Shown here: positions 54,019-61,605 of the stretch, one piece after another
Numbering within the stretch: the stretch's first letter is position 1
Layout: every line of letters begins with the position of its first letter
NCBI RefSeq assembly: GCF_001418005.1
Contig: NZ_LIOL01000008.1
Coordinates: forward strand, 123,328 to 187,327
Source: Chelatococcus sambhunathii
Lineage (GTDB): Bacteria; Pseudomonadota; Alphaproteobacteria; Rhizobiales; Beijerinckiaceae
Direction of reading: 5' to 3'
Length of the DNA stretch: 64,000 nt
The notes under the pieces: generated by a model
The model's input: only the letters and a program-made list of their open reading frames with translations
Databases searched by the model: none
Told to the model about the DNA's origin: nothing
Position numbers and translations under genes: made by a program

Positions 54019-55071
54019 GTGATACGGGTCATGGTCGTCGACGATTCGGCCGTTGCGCGCGCCCTTGCGCTGCGCTGGCTGAGCGAGGAGCCTGGCATCG
54101 ACGTGGTGGCCGAGGCCGAGACCGGCCGCGTCGCGCTGGCCCTTGTCGCGCGCGCCGACCCTGACGTCATCGTGCTCGACCTCGACATGCCGGACATGGA
54201 CGGTTTGACCGCCCTGCCTGAGCTGCTCGCGGCGAGGCCCGGCGTCGCCGTTCTCGTTGTCTCGACGCTTACGCGACGCAATGCGGAGATCTCGCTGCAC
54301 TGCTTGGCGCGCGGCGCGGCGGATTACGTGCCGAAGCCCTCTTCGCGTGGGGATGCGGAGGCGCTTGTTGCCTTTCGCAACGAACTCGTCGAGAAGATCC
54401 GGGCGATCGCAGGGCGTGGGGCGAATCCGGATGCCGCTGCCGGGCCTCCGCGCCTTGCCGCGTCCCGTTCCGTTGCCACGAGGCCGGCTTGTCTTGTTGT
54501 GGGCGCCTCGACCGGCGGCCCGCGGGCGATGATGCGCCTGATCGGCCAGTTGCCGGCATCTGTCCTCGCGCGCCTGCCGGTTGTCGTGGTGCAGCACATG
54601 CCGCCGATTTTCACGGCTGTTTTTGCAGAGCACCTCGCCGCCATCGCAGGCTGCGAGGTGCGCGAAGCGCGCGACGGCGAGGCTGTGCGGCCAGGCGTGA
54701 TCCATGTCGCGCCCGGCGGGCTGCACACGGGGCTCGTCCGGCGGGGAGCCGACGTTCTTCTGCACGTCCATGATGGCCCGCCGACCAACGTCTGCCGGCC
54801 GTCCGTCAATGTCCTGTTCGAGGCGGCGGCCGCCGTCTACGGTGGCGCGGCGCTCGCCATCGTGCTCACGGGCATGGGCCGGGACGGGCTTGTCGGGGCG
54901 CGCAGCCTCGCGGCCGCCGGCGCGCCCATCGTGGTGCAGGACGAGGTTACCAGCATTGTCTGGGGTATGCCGGGTGCGATCGCGCGCGAAGGGCTGGCGC
55001 ACGCCATTCTGCCGCTCGACCGCATCGCGCCGGCGATTTGCGTTTTCATGGAGGGGGGCGCCGATGACTGA
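54019..55071 (+). CDS. cheB: chemotaxis protein-glutamate methylesterase/deamidase
   Basis: This 350-residue two-domain enzyme has a receiver (Asp54 in VLDLDMPDMDG) and a methylesterase domain. The catalytic triad is Ser164 (GASTGGP), His193 (VVQHMPP) and Asp289 (LTGMGRDG). It demethylates and deamidates chemoreceptors as part of adaptation. The start is a GTG at 54019. The last 8 bases overlap cheR, its opposing methyltransferase. Confidence 0.94.
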   Translation: MIRVMVVDDSAVARALALRWLSEEPGIDVVAEAETGRVALALVARADPDVIVLDLDMPDMDGLTALPELLAARPGVAVLVVSTLTRRNAEISLHCLARGAADYVPKPSSRGDAEALVAFRNELVEKIRAIAGRGANPDAAAGPPRLAASRSVATRPACLVVGASTGGPRAMMRLIGQLPASVLARLPVVVVQHMPPIFTAVFAEHLAAIAGCEVREARDGEAVRPGVIHVAPGGLHTGLVRRGADVLLHVHDGPPTNVCRPSVNVLFEAAAAVYGGAALAIVLTGMGRDGLVGARSLAAAGAPIVVQDEVTSIVWGMPGAIAREGLAHAILPLDRIAPAICVFMEGGADD

Positions 55072-55897
55072 CGCCGATTTCGATTACCTGTGCACATTCA
55101 TCCGCGCCCGCTCGGGCCTCGCGCTGACGCCCGAAAAACGCTATCTCCTCGAAAGCCGCCTGCAGCCGCTCGGTCGCACGCGGGGCTTCGAGACGCTGGA
55201 GGCGCTGGTGAGGGCGCTGCGGGCCGGCGGCGATGCGGACCTCGAGCGGGCCGTCGTCGAGGCGATGACGACCAACGAGACCTTCTTCTTCCGCGACAAG
55301 ACGCCCTTCGACACGTTGCGCAACGACGTCCTGCCCCGGCTTCTGGAGGCGCGGGCCAGCACACGGATGCTGCGCATCTGGTGCGCCGCGGCCTCCACCG
55401 GACAGGAGCCCTATTCGCTCGCCATGATGCTCGATCAGATGGGCGAACGGCTCGCCGGCTGGCGCATCGAGATCCTGGCGACGGACCTTTCCACCCAGGC
55501 GCTTGAGCGAGCCCGCGCCGGGCTCTACAGCCAGTTCGAGGTGCAGCGCGGCCTGCCCGTCCAGCTCCTGCTGCGCTATTTCACGCAAGCGGGCGATCAA
55601 TGGCAGATCGCGCCAGAGTTGCGTGGGCGCATCACCTTCCGGCCGTTCAACCTGATGCGTGACTTCGCGCCACTGGGCACGTTCGACGTCGTGTTCTGCC
55701 GCAACGTCTTGCTGTATTTCGACATGGCGATGAAGGCGGACATCCTGGCGCGGATCGGGCGGCAGATTGCGCCGGACGGCTGCCTGTTCCTCGGCGCGGC
55801 CGAGACGGTGATCGGCCTCGGCGAGGAGGTGGAGATGCATCCCACCCTGCGCGGCGTCTACGTGCCGCGGCGGCGCGGCGCGACACGGGCCGCGTGA
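55064..55897 (+). CDS. cheR: chemotaxis protein methyltransferase CheR
   Basis: This 277-residue enzyme methylates receptor glutamates using SAM. The N-terminal helical domain ends near residue 75 with MTTNETFFFRDKTPFD. The SAM site is RIWCAAASTGQEPYSLAMML (about 104-123), followed by ILATDLS and FDVVFCRNVLLYFD. No C-terminal receptor-tethering pentapeptide is evident. Start overlaps cheB and has GGAGGGGG. It is the last gene of the operon and is followed by a terminator. Confidence 0.94.
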   Translation: MTDADFDYLCTFIRARSGLALTPEKRYLLESRLQPLGRTRGFETLEALVRALRAGGDADLERAVVEAMTTNETFFFRDKTPFDTLRNDVLPRLLEARASTRMLRIWCAAASTGQEPYSLAMMLDQMGERLAGWRIEILATDLSTQALERARAGLYSQFEVQRGLPVQLLLRYFTQAGDQWQIAPELRGRITFRPFNLMRDFAPLGTFDVVFCRNVLLYFDMAMKADILARIGRQIAPDGCLFLGAAETVIGLGEEVEMHPTLRGVYVPRRRGATRAA

Positions 55898-55956
55898 ACG
55901 GGGCAGCCGGCAGGGGCCATCGTCGCTGCCGGCCTCCATGGTGAGAGGTGGACAAG

Positions 55957-55985
55957 AAAAAAGCCCCGCGATGCGGGGCTTTCTG
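55957..55985. terminator. bidirectional intrinsic terminator between cheR and ctrA
   Basis: A 10-bp stem AAAGCCCCGC/GCGGGGCTTT (55960-55969 with 55973-55982) has a 3-base loop. On the minus strand it is followed by a T-run (plus-strand A at 55957-55962), making it a strong end for ctrA. On the plus strand TTTCT follows, enough to end the che transcript. Confidence 0.9.
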
Positions 55986-56017
55986 TCGTGGCGCCTCTTG
56001 CCGGTTGGGAGGCGGCC

Positions 56018-56719
56018 TCAGGCGGAGATGCGCTCCTCGATCTCGCCGGGCTCGCGCAGCACATAGCCGCGGCCCCAGACGGTCTCGATGTAGTTCTTGC
56101 CGCTCGAGGCATTGGCGAGCTTCTTGCGCAGCTTGCAGATGAAGACGTCGATGATCTTGAGCTCCGGCTCGTCCATGCCGCCGTAGAGATGGTTGAGGAA
56201 CATCTCCTTGGTCAGCGTGGTGCCCTTGCGCAGGGAGAGGAGCTCCAGCATCTGGTACTCCTTGCCGGTGAGATGCACGCGGTTGCCTGCCACCTCCACC
56301 GTCTTGGTGTCCAGGTTCACCACGAGGTCGCCGGTCGTGATGACCGACTGGGCGTGGCCCTTGGAGCGGCGCACGATGGCGTGGATGCGCGCGACGAGTT
56401 CATCCTTGTGGAAGGGCTTGGTCAGGTAGTCGTCGGCGCCGAAGCCGAGACCCTTGACCTTGTCCTCGATACCCGCAAGGCCGGACAGGATCAGGATCGG
56501 CGTCTTGACCTTGGCGACACGCAGGCTCCGCAGCACTTCGTAGCCGGACATGTCCGGCAGGTTGAGGTCGAGGAGAATGATGTCGTAGTCGTAGAGCTTG
56601 CCGAGATCCACGCCCTCCTCGCCGAGATCGGTCGTGTAGACGTTGAAATTCTCGGACTTGAGCATGAGCTCGATGCTTTGCGCGGTGGCGCTGTCGTCTT
56701 CGATGAGCAATACGCGCAT
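56018..56719 (-). CDS. ctrA: cell-cycle master response regulator CtrA
   Basis: This 233-residue OmpR/PhoB-family regulator has a receiver with [20 protein letters not shown], phospho-acceptor Asp51 ([16 protein letters not shown]) and Lys near 101 (YLTKPF). The C-terminal winged helix contains [20 protein letters not shown] followed by [13 protein letters not shown]. The sequence is the highly conserved CtrA type. It binds TTAA-N7-TTAA boxes to control replication, division, motility and envelope genes. ChpT, its phosphodonor, and SciP, its inhibitor, are both in the window. The long leader upstream carries several GANTC sites. Confidence 0.97.
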   Translation of the reverse strand: MRVLLIEDDSATAQSIELMLKSENFNVYTTDLGEEGVDLGKLYDYDIILLDLNLPDMSGYEVLRSLRVAKVKTPILILSGLAGIEDKVKGLGFGADDYLTKPFHKDELVARIHAIVRRSKGHAQSVITTGDLVVNLDTKTVEVAGNRVHLTGKEYQMLELLSLRKGTTLTKEMFLNHLYGGMDEPELKIIDVFICKLRKKLANASSGKNYIETVWGRGYVLREPGEIEERISA

Positions 56720-57340
56720 GTCAGGTCCCCAACCTCGCCCCGAGGCCCGCGCTGGCGGTGTCCCGGCTTTCCGACGCTGCCCGCGTTACGCCGCGGTGCT
56801 GGCGTCCGATCTTCCCACTCGTTCCGACTCGCGACGCTACGCCCAAATGGTTAACAAAAACTGATTCCCTCTTGCAAGAACCTCTCGTCGAAACATGTGA
56901 AAGTCGACGTAAAAGATTGAATCGCAGTCGGTTTCCAGTCTCTACGCAGTTAACGCAACGCATGAGGAAATCGGCGCAAGTGATTCATGTGACTCGCTTG
57001 CTCCGACACGGCAGGCCGCGCTGCCGGCAGAGCCGACGTAGCCGCAGTCTTAACGACCTCGGTAAATGAAAGGTTGACGGGTCCATCCTCGCCACAGGAG
57101 GGGGTCCATCCTCGCCCCCCGTTGGATAACTCGCGCACTTGCGGACGCTCCCGCAGGGGTTCTCCGGGTTGCGCTGTTGCAGGAATGTCGCAACGGCGAT
57201 GTCATCGCCGTCGCCACGGCGGCGAATGCCGGAGAGTAAGGAAGAACTAACCTCCGTCGGCGATGGTTCGACAGGTCAGCGGCCTTTTTGCGGCGGCTGT
57301 GCCCCCGTCTTTGGCGGCTTGTCGAGGAGTAGTACAAGCG
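56720..57340. other. ctrA-fliJ intergenic regulatory region
   Basis: About 620 bases without a convincing gene on either strand. It contains five GANTC (CcrM methylation) sites at 56826, 56863, 56919, 56982 and 56991. TTAAC half-sites occur at 56851, 56950 and 57050. A 15-base direct repeat GGGTCCATCCTCGCC is at 57079 and 57102, and a perfect 19-base palindrome at 57193-57211. This suits complex control of ctrA and of the fliJ gene. Open frames across it have atypical composition. Confidence 0.7.
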
Positions 57341-57709
57341 ATGAAGTCGCGGAACACGCTTATTCGCCTGAAGCGCTTCCATGTGGAGGAGAAGCGCCGC
57401 AGGGTCCACCAGATCGAGACCATGTCGGCCGAGTTCACGCGCATGGCCGACGAACTGGCACGCGAGATTGCAGCCGAGGAAGCGCGGGCCGGCATCACCG
57501 ATCCGGCTCATTTCGCCTATCCGACCTATGCGAAGGCGGCGGCGCAGCGGCGCGACAACCTGGTGCGCTCGGCCGAGGAACTGCGTGGTCAGCTCGACGA
57601 CGCCCGGGCCGAACTCGACGAGGCTCTGGAGGAACTGCGCAAGGTCGAACTGCTCGACGATCGCGAGGCGGTTCGCGATTCCAACCGCGAGATCGTCGCC
57701 CACGCCTGA
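57341..57709 (+). CDS. fliJ: FliJ-like flagellar export chaperone
   Basis: This 122-residue, fully helical, charged protein begins MKSRNTLIRLKRFHVEEKRR and continues as coiled coil with a mid-loop ITDPAHFAYPTY. It matches the short alphaproteobacterial FliJ proteins, which sit divergent from ctrA in several Hyphomicrobiales and act with the FliI ATPase in flagellar export. No fliI or other flagellar gene is adjacent here. I chose ATG 57341 with GAGGAG upstream; an earlier in-frame start at 57263 would add a non-conserved tail. Confidence 0.75.
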   Translation: MKSRNTLIRLKRFHVEEKRRRVHQIETMSAEFTRMADELAREIAAEEARAGITDPAHFAYPTYAKAAAQRRDNLVRSAEELRGQLDDARAELDEALEELRKVELLDDREAVRDSNREIVAHA

Positions 57710-57722
57710 ACGCGCCGGCGGT

Positions 57723-58322
57723 TCAGCGCGGCGGCGCGATCAGCGGAACGTGTGGCGCAGCCTCTGGCGGCAGCAGGCCGGCGAGACGCGGGTCTTCCAT
57801 GACCTCGACGGCCCGCTTGTAGGGACGAAACCCCATCCGGACATAAAAGGGCAGGGCGCCGGGGTGGTCGAGATGGCAGGTGTGCACCATCAGCCGTCGG
57901 ATCGGCCGAGACCACGCCCGGGCGAGGGCAAGCTGCATCAGCGCTCGCCCGGCGCCGCGGCCCACGGCTGCTTCCACGAGCCCGAAATAGACGATCTCGG
58001 CCTCGTCGCCGCCACGGAAGTCGAGCTCCAGCAGGCCGGCGTCCTCGCCGGCGAGCACGACGGCATAGGCCTCGACGTCCGGATCGGCGAGGATCCGGGC
58101 CACCTCCGGGATCGGCATTGCTAGGCGGCTGACCCACAGCCACGGTCCGCCGACGGTCCTGAACAGCCCAAGATAATGCTCGACATCCGGTGCATCGAGC
58201 CTCAGCAGGGACAAATCGACGCTGCCCATCCTGCCGACCGCCGGCGGCGCGGTCATCTCGAGGTAGGTGACGACCGTGGCGAGCTTGCCGGCGGGAATGT
58301 CGGTATAGCCGTCGCAAAGCAT
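57723..58322 (-). CDS. GNAT family N-acetyltransferase
   Basis: This 199-residue protein has the acetyl-CoA-binding segment VEAAVGRGAGRALMQLALARA (about 132-152, Q/RxxGxG/A pattern) preceded by beta strands and followed by HTCHLDHPGALPFYVRMGFR, the typical GNAT C-terminal strand-helix. The substrate is unknown. The ATG at 58322 begins a plausible conserved domain after AGGAGAA; upstream in-frame codons are not protein-like. It converges with fliJ and diverges from the UPF0104 gene. Confidence 0.85.
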   Translation of the reverse strand: MLCDGYTDIPAGKLATVVTYLEMTAPPAVGRMGSVDLSLLRLDAPDVEHYLGLFRTVGGPWLWVSRLAMPIPEVARILADPDVEAYAVVLAGEDAGLLELDFRGGDEAEIVYFGLVEAAVGRGAGRALMQLALARAWSRPIRRLMVHTCHLDHPGALPFYVRMGFRPYKRAVEVMEDPRLAGLLPPEAAPHVPLIAPPR

Positions 58323-58555
58323 GGCCGGCGCTTCTCCTGATCTTGATCGGGCCCTTTTGCCGCAGCCCCTGGAGTCGGTGGCGGGAGCCTGCCCCAGCCC
58401 TTGCACGACAAGGTGCCCTGGCGTCAAGAAAGCCTTGCGGGCGCGCCCCCGGTCGGGCACAGATGCCGGCAGGGATTGGCGAAGAGTGCACCCCGCGGTG
58501 CATCCGGGACTGCACTGCGGAAGCATTTGGCAGCAGGGGCGAAGCTCAAGGATCG

Positions 58556-59557
58556 ATGAAGAAGAAGCTCGAGTATGTCTGGCCGGTCATCGGCCTTGCT
58601 GCGGTCGTCTTTTCCGTCTGGCTCCTTTACCGGGAGCTGAAGGACATTTCTGCCAGCGAGGTGCTCGACAGCATCGCCGCCATCCAGCCGAAGCAGTGGC
58701 TGCTCGCCGGCCTGTCCACTATCATCGCCTATGGTGCGCTGGCCTGGTACGACCGCATAGCGCTCCTGCATCTTGGCAAGAAGCTATCCTGGGCTGTCAT
58801 CTCGCTCGTCTCCTTCACGACTTACGCGCTGTCGCACAACATCGGCGCCTCGGTGCTGTCAGGCGCCATGGTGCGCCTCAGGGCCTATGGCACCATGGGG
58901 CTCAGCCTCGCCGAGGTCGGTGTACTCGTCGCTCTGTGCTCCTTCACCTTCGGTCTCGGCAGTGTCCTGCTCGGCGGGCTCGTGCTCGTCGGTGAGCCGG
59001 AGATCGTCAACCGGCTCGTCGAGGACGCGCCCATATGGTTGTCGCGGCTCGCTGGCATAGCCATGCTCGCCTTCGTTGCGCTCTACGTGCTCGGGTCGTG
59101 GCGTGAGTTCAAGCCGCTGAAGATCGGCAATTTCGCCATCTACTATCCGCGGCTCAACATCACGCTGCGCCAGCTGTTCGCGGCTCCGCTCGAGCTGCTC
59201 GGCGCCGCCGGCATCATCTATTTTGCGCTGCCGGAAGCCGGCAACCCGGGCTATTTCGTCGTCCTCGGCGTCTTCCTCGCCTCCTTTTCGGCGGCGCTCA
59301 TCTCGCACGCACCCGGCGGCCTCGGGGTGCTCGAATTCGTCTTCCTCAAGGCGATGCCGGACATGGATCCGGCGGACGTGCTCGCGGCGCTGCTCGTCTT
59401 CCGGCTGTTCTACCTGCTGATCCCGCTCGCCTTCTCGATCGTCGTCGTGGTGCTGTTCGAGCGCTCGCGCATCGCCCGCACGCTCAAGGAGCGGGTCACG
59501 GCGAAGGTCGGCACCGGCAAGGCCGGCGCGTCGCGTTCGGGAGACGGCGCGTCCTGA
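58556..59557 (+). CDS. UPF0104/LPG-synthase-type membrane protein (YbhN-like)
   Basis: This 333-residue protein has about eight membrane helices and the family landmarks ALAWYDRIALLHLGKKLSW (about 62-80), LSHNIGASVLSGAMVRLRAYG (about 96-116) and HAPGGLGVLEFVFL (about 258-271). These resemble the flippase domain of MprF lysyl-phosphatidylglycerol synthases, without the synthase part. It probably moves or handles a lipid in the inner membrane. The stop overlaps the start of a methyltransferase gene (TGATG). Confidence 0.85.
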   Translation: MKKKLEYVWPVIGLAAVVFSVWLLYRELKDISASEVLDSIAAIQPKQWLLAGLSTIIAYGALAWYDRIALLHLGKKLSWAVISLVSFTTYALSHNIGASVLSGAMVRLRAYGTMGLSLAEVGVLVALCSFTFGLGSVLLGGLVLVGEPEIVNRLVEDAPIWLSRLAGIAMLAFVALYVLGSWREFKPLKIGNFAIYYPRLNITLRQLFAAPLELLGAAGIIYFALPEAGNPGYFVVLGVFLASFSAALISHAPGGLGVLEFVFLKAMPDMDPADVLAALLVFRLFYLLIPLAFSIVVVVLFERSRIARTLKERVTAKVGTGKAGASRSGDGAS

Positions 59558-60393
59558 TGCCGGCGCTGCGCACGCGCCTGCGCCGGCTCGCCTTCGGTCT
59601 CGGTACCGTCACCGGTCTTGCGCGCCGCGGCTATTTCATCCCCTACCGGCACGCCCGCGAGGCACGCTCCGCACCCTATGCCGCGCTCGAACCTTTGTTC
59701 GCGGCCGCCGAGCCGGCGATGGAGGCGACGCTCGCGGCGATCGACGTGGTGGCGGCGGAGCTTTCCGCCATTCCGGCCGAGGGAGCGGGGCTGCGGTGGC
59801 GGCAGATGTGGTTTCCCCGGCTCGACGCGGCGGCGGCCTATGCCATCGTGCGCCGCGAGAAGCCGACGCGCATCGTCGAGATCGGCTCCGGCCATTCCAC
59901 CCGCTTCATGGCCCGTGCCGTCGCGGACGGCGGCCTCGCGACCGCGATCACCTGCATCGATCCGGCGCCGCGCGCCGACATCACAGCCCTTACCGTGACG
60001 CACCGGCCGGTCGTGGTCGAGGATGTGGAGAGCGACGATTTTCCGCCATTGGCGGCGGGCGACGTCCTGTTCATCGATTCGAGCCACATCGCCATGCCGG
60101 GCAACGACGTCGACCGGCTGTTCCTCGACATCCTGCCGGGGCTGCCGGCCGGCGTCCTCGTGCATGTGCACGACATCTTCCTGCCCGACGCCTATCCGCA
60201 GGCGTGGGGCTGGCGCGGCTACAACGAGCAGATGCTCGTCGCAGCCCTGTTACAGGGCGGCGGCTATGACATCGTCTTCACGAGCCACTACGCCGCAACC
60301 CGCCTCGAAGGGGCGGTTGCGGCGAGCGCCGCAGGCATGCTGCCGCTGGTGGACGGTGCCTTCGAGACGAGCCTGTGGCTGCGCAAGCGCTGA
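59557..60393 (+). CDS. class I SAM-dependent methyltransferase
   Basis: This 278-residue protein has motif I RIVEIGSGHSTRFMARAV (about 105-122), an acidic ITCIDPAPRAD strand (ribose-binding Asp) and DVLFIDSSHIAMPGND. A late HVHDIFLPDAYP follows, reminiscent of O-methyltransferases and of rhamnosyl/sugar methyltransferases. It is translationally coupled to the UPF0104 membrane protein, so the two may modify and transport the same envelope lipid or glycan; that is an inference. Confidence 0.82.
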   Translation: MPALRTRLRRLAFGLGTVTGLARRGYFIPYRHAREARSAPYAALEPLFAAAEPAMEATLAAIDVVAAELSAIPAEGAGLRWRQMWFPRLDAAAAYAIVRREKPTRIVEIGSGHSTRFMARAVADGGLATAITCIDPAPRADITALTVTHRPVVVEDVESDDFPPLAAGDVLFIDSSHIAMPGNDVDRLFLDILPGLPAGVLVHVHDIFLPDAYPQAWGWRGYNEQMLVAALLQGGGYDIVFTSHYAATRLEGAVAASAAGMLPLVDGAFETSLWLRKR

Positions 60394-60406
60394 GGAATCC
60401 GCTGGT

Positions 60407-60661
60407 TCAGGCGGGAGCGTTGCGCGCGATGCCGCTGCCGGCCTCCGGCACGGCAAAGCCGGCGGCCGTGTAATCGGCGAGCTTGTTGCGCAGGGTGCGG
60501 ATAGAGATGCCCAGCATGCGCGCGGCATGGGTTCGGTTGCCGCCGCAGTGGACGAGCGTCGCGAGGATCAGTTCCCGCTCGACGACGGCCATGGGCTGGC
60601 CGACGAGCGCAAGCGCGGCGGGGAGGGTGGGCGGGAACTCCCGTGGGGTCGCATCGCTCAT
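60407..60661 (-). CDS. orphan Fis-type HTH protein resembling the FlbD C-terminus
   Basis: This 84-residue protein consists only of a linker and a Fis-type helix-turn-helix: VVERELILATLVHCGGNRTH then AARMLGISIRTLRNKLADY (about 26-65). The string RTHAARMLGISIRTLRNKL is close to the C-terminal DNA-binding domain of FlbD, the sigma-54 flagellar activator. There is no receiver or AAA+ domain upstream in any frame, so it is either a stand-alone DNA-binding protein or a remnant. The intact reading frame and conserved motif argue for function, perhaps binding FlbD-type sites without activating. A CtrA-like box and two short repeats lie upstream. Confidence 0.78.
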   Translation of the reverse strand: MSDATPREFPPTLPAALALVGQPMAVVERELILATLVHCGGNRTHAARMLGISIRTLRNKLADYTAAGFAVPEAGSGIARNAPA

Positions 60662-60873
60662 CGGGCCGCACCGGCATCGCATGCCGTCATCAGCGAAGGT
60701 CCGACAACGAACCGGCCATGTGCCCGATAGGCCCATGCCTGCCGATATGCCCATCCCTGCCGAAGCGACCCTGCGTGCCGTGAGGGCTTCATTCCCATAC
60801 CACCGTCTCCGTGCGTGATGGCGCGAGCCGCAAGCCCCCGCCGCTGTGCGTGCGGATGTTTTCGCGCTTATGG

Positions 60874-60888
60874 TTAGGGAGCGGTTAA
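60874..60888. promoter_or_regulatory. candidate CtrA box upstream of the orphan HTH gene
   Basis: TTAG-GGAGCGG-TTAA differs from the CtrA consensus at one base; read on the minus strand it is TTAA-N7-CTAA, the same variant as the site upstream of sciP. It lies about 215 bases before the HTH gene start and 9 bases from a 12-base palindrome. Confidence 0.45.
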
Positions 60889-60958
60889 ACGGCTCGCGAC
60901 AATTGTCGTGTCCGGATGGCAAACGGTCACCGAGGGCGCCTGCCGTTGCTTCGGAAGC

Positions 60959-60988
60959 GGAAACGCCGACCCCTGGGCCGGCGTTTCC
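60959..60988. terminator. hairpin downstream of sciP
   Basis: GGAAACGCCG (60959-60968) pairs with CGGCGTTTCC (60979-60988) over a 10-base loop, about 50 bases beyond the sciP stop. The plus-strand flank is moderately T-rich, but the minus-strand flank has no T-run, so termination of sciP would be imperfect. Confidence 0.5.
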
Positions 60989-61037
60989 TTGTCTTTCCGA
61001 GGTTGCGTCCGGGACCGCACCACCCGGCGGAGACGGT

Positions 61038-61313
61038 TCACTGTCTGTAGTGCTGGATGCGCGTCGTCCGCAGGCCGGCGAGGCCGTGCTGGTCGATGGA
61101 TTGCTGCCAGCTCAGGAACTCCTCCACCGTCAGCGTGTAGCGCTGGCAAGCCTCGTCGAGGCTCAGCAGGCCACCGCGTACGGCGGCGACGACCTCCGCC
61201 TTGCGCCGGATGACCCAGCGCTTGGTGGACGACGGCGGCAGGTCGGCAATCGTCAATGGACTGCCGTCGGGCCCGATGACGTATTTCACCCTCGGGCGTT
61301 GGGGTTCGGTCAT
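61038..61313 (-). CDS. sciP: SciP-type CtrA inhibitory protein (DUF1153)
   Basis: This 91-residue protein matches the DUF1153 family nearly throughout: KYVIGPDGSPLTIADLPP, TKRWVIRRKAEVVAAVRGGL and LSLDEACQRYTLTVEEFLSW, ending LRTTRIQHYRQ. In Caulobacter SciP binds CtrA in swarmer cells and blocks its activation of target promoters. The central helix-turn-helix-like region (about 32-70) is intact. A CtrA-like box lies 59-73 bases upstream of the ATG, consistent with the known CtrA-SciP negative loop. The ribosome site is weak. Confidence 0.93.
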   Translation of the reverse strand: MTEPQRPRVKYVIGPDGSPLTIADLPPSSTKRWVIRRKAEVVAAVRGGLLSLDEACQRYTLTVEEFLSWQQSIDQHGLAGLRTTRIQHYRQ

Positions 61314-61371
61314 GATACGCTCACACTAACTCGACTGACCAACGTCGAGAGGGAGCTTAGACCTGCGTGAT

Positions 61372-61386
61372 TTAAGATTTGCCTAA
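61372..61386. promoter_or_regulatory. candidate CtrA box upstream of sciP
   Basis: TTAA-GATTTGC-CTAA has one mismatch to TTAA-N7-TTAA and lies 59-73 bases before the sciP start. CtrA activation of sciP is established in Caulobacter, which raises the prior for this site. Confidence 0.55.
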
Positions 61387-61538
61387 AGCAAAGGCTGCAA
61401 CGCTTCCTGGCCGATGAAGCCGTCACGACGCTGCGAAGGCGGCAGGAATTGCCCGGTCCTGGCAGAGCGAGACGTCCGCCGCCGCAAAGCCGACACACGG
61501 CGCGCCTAAGGGGAACACCGGGTTTTACTGCGCTTGTC

Positions 61539-61557
61539 GGGCATTATATGTATGCCC
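61539..61557. promoter_or_regulatory. inverted repeat upstream of mnmA
   Basis: GGGCAT (61539-61544) and ATGCCC (61552-61557) flank a TATATGT core that could serve as a -10 element, about 50 bases before mnmA. The layout resembles the operator ahead of fadE. It may be an operator or a chance repeat. Confidence 0.35.
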
Positions 61558-61605
61558 AAGCCAGCTGCACCCCCGCATTGCCGGGCGGGGAGGAGAGGAT
61601 GAGCC

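Larger units (their letters stand above)
60662..61037. other. non-coding region between the orphan HTH gene and sciP
   Basis: About 375 bases without a gene. It holds two 18-base tandem copies beginning CCGATA (60724-60741 and 60742-60759, 16 of 18 identical), a CtrA-like box (60874-60888), the perfect 12-base palindrome CGACAATTGTCG (60897-60908) and a 10-bp hairpin (60959-60988). It probably contains the HTH gene promoter and the sciP transcript end. Confidence 0.6.
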
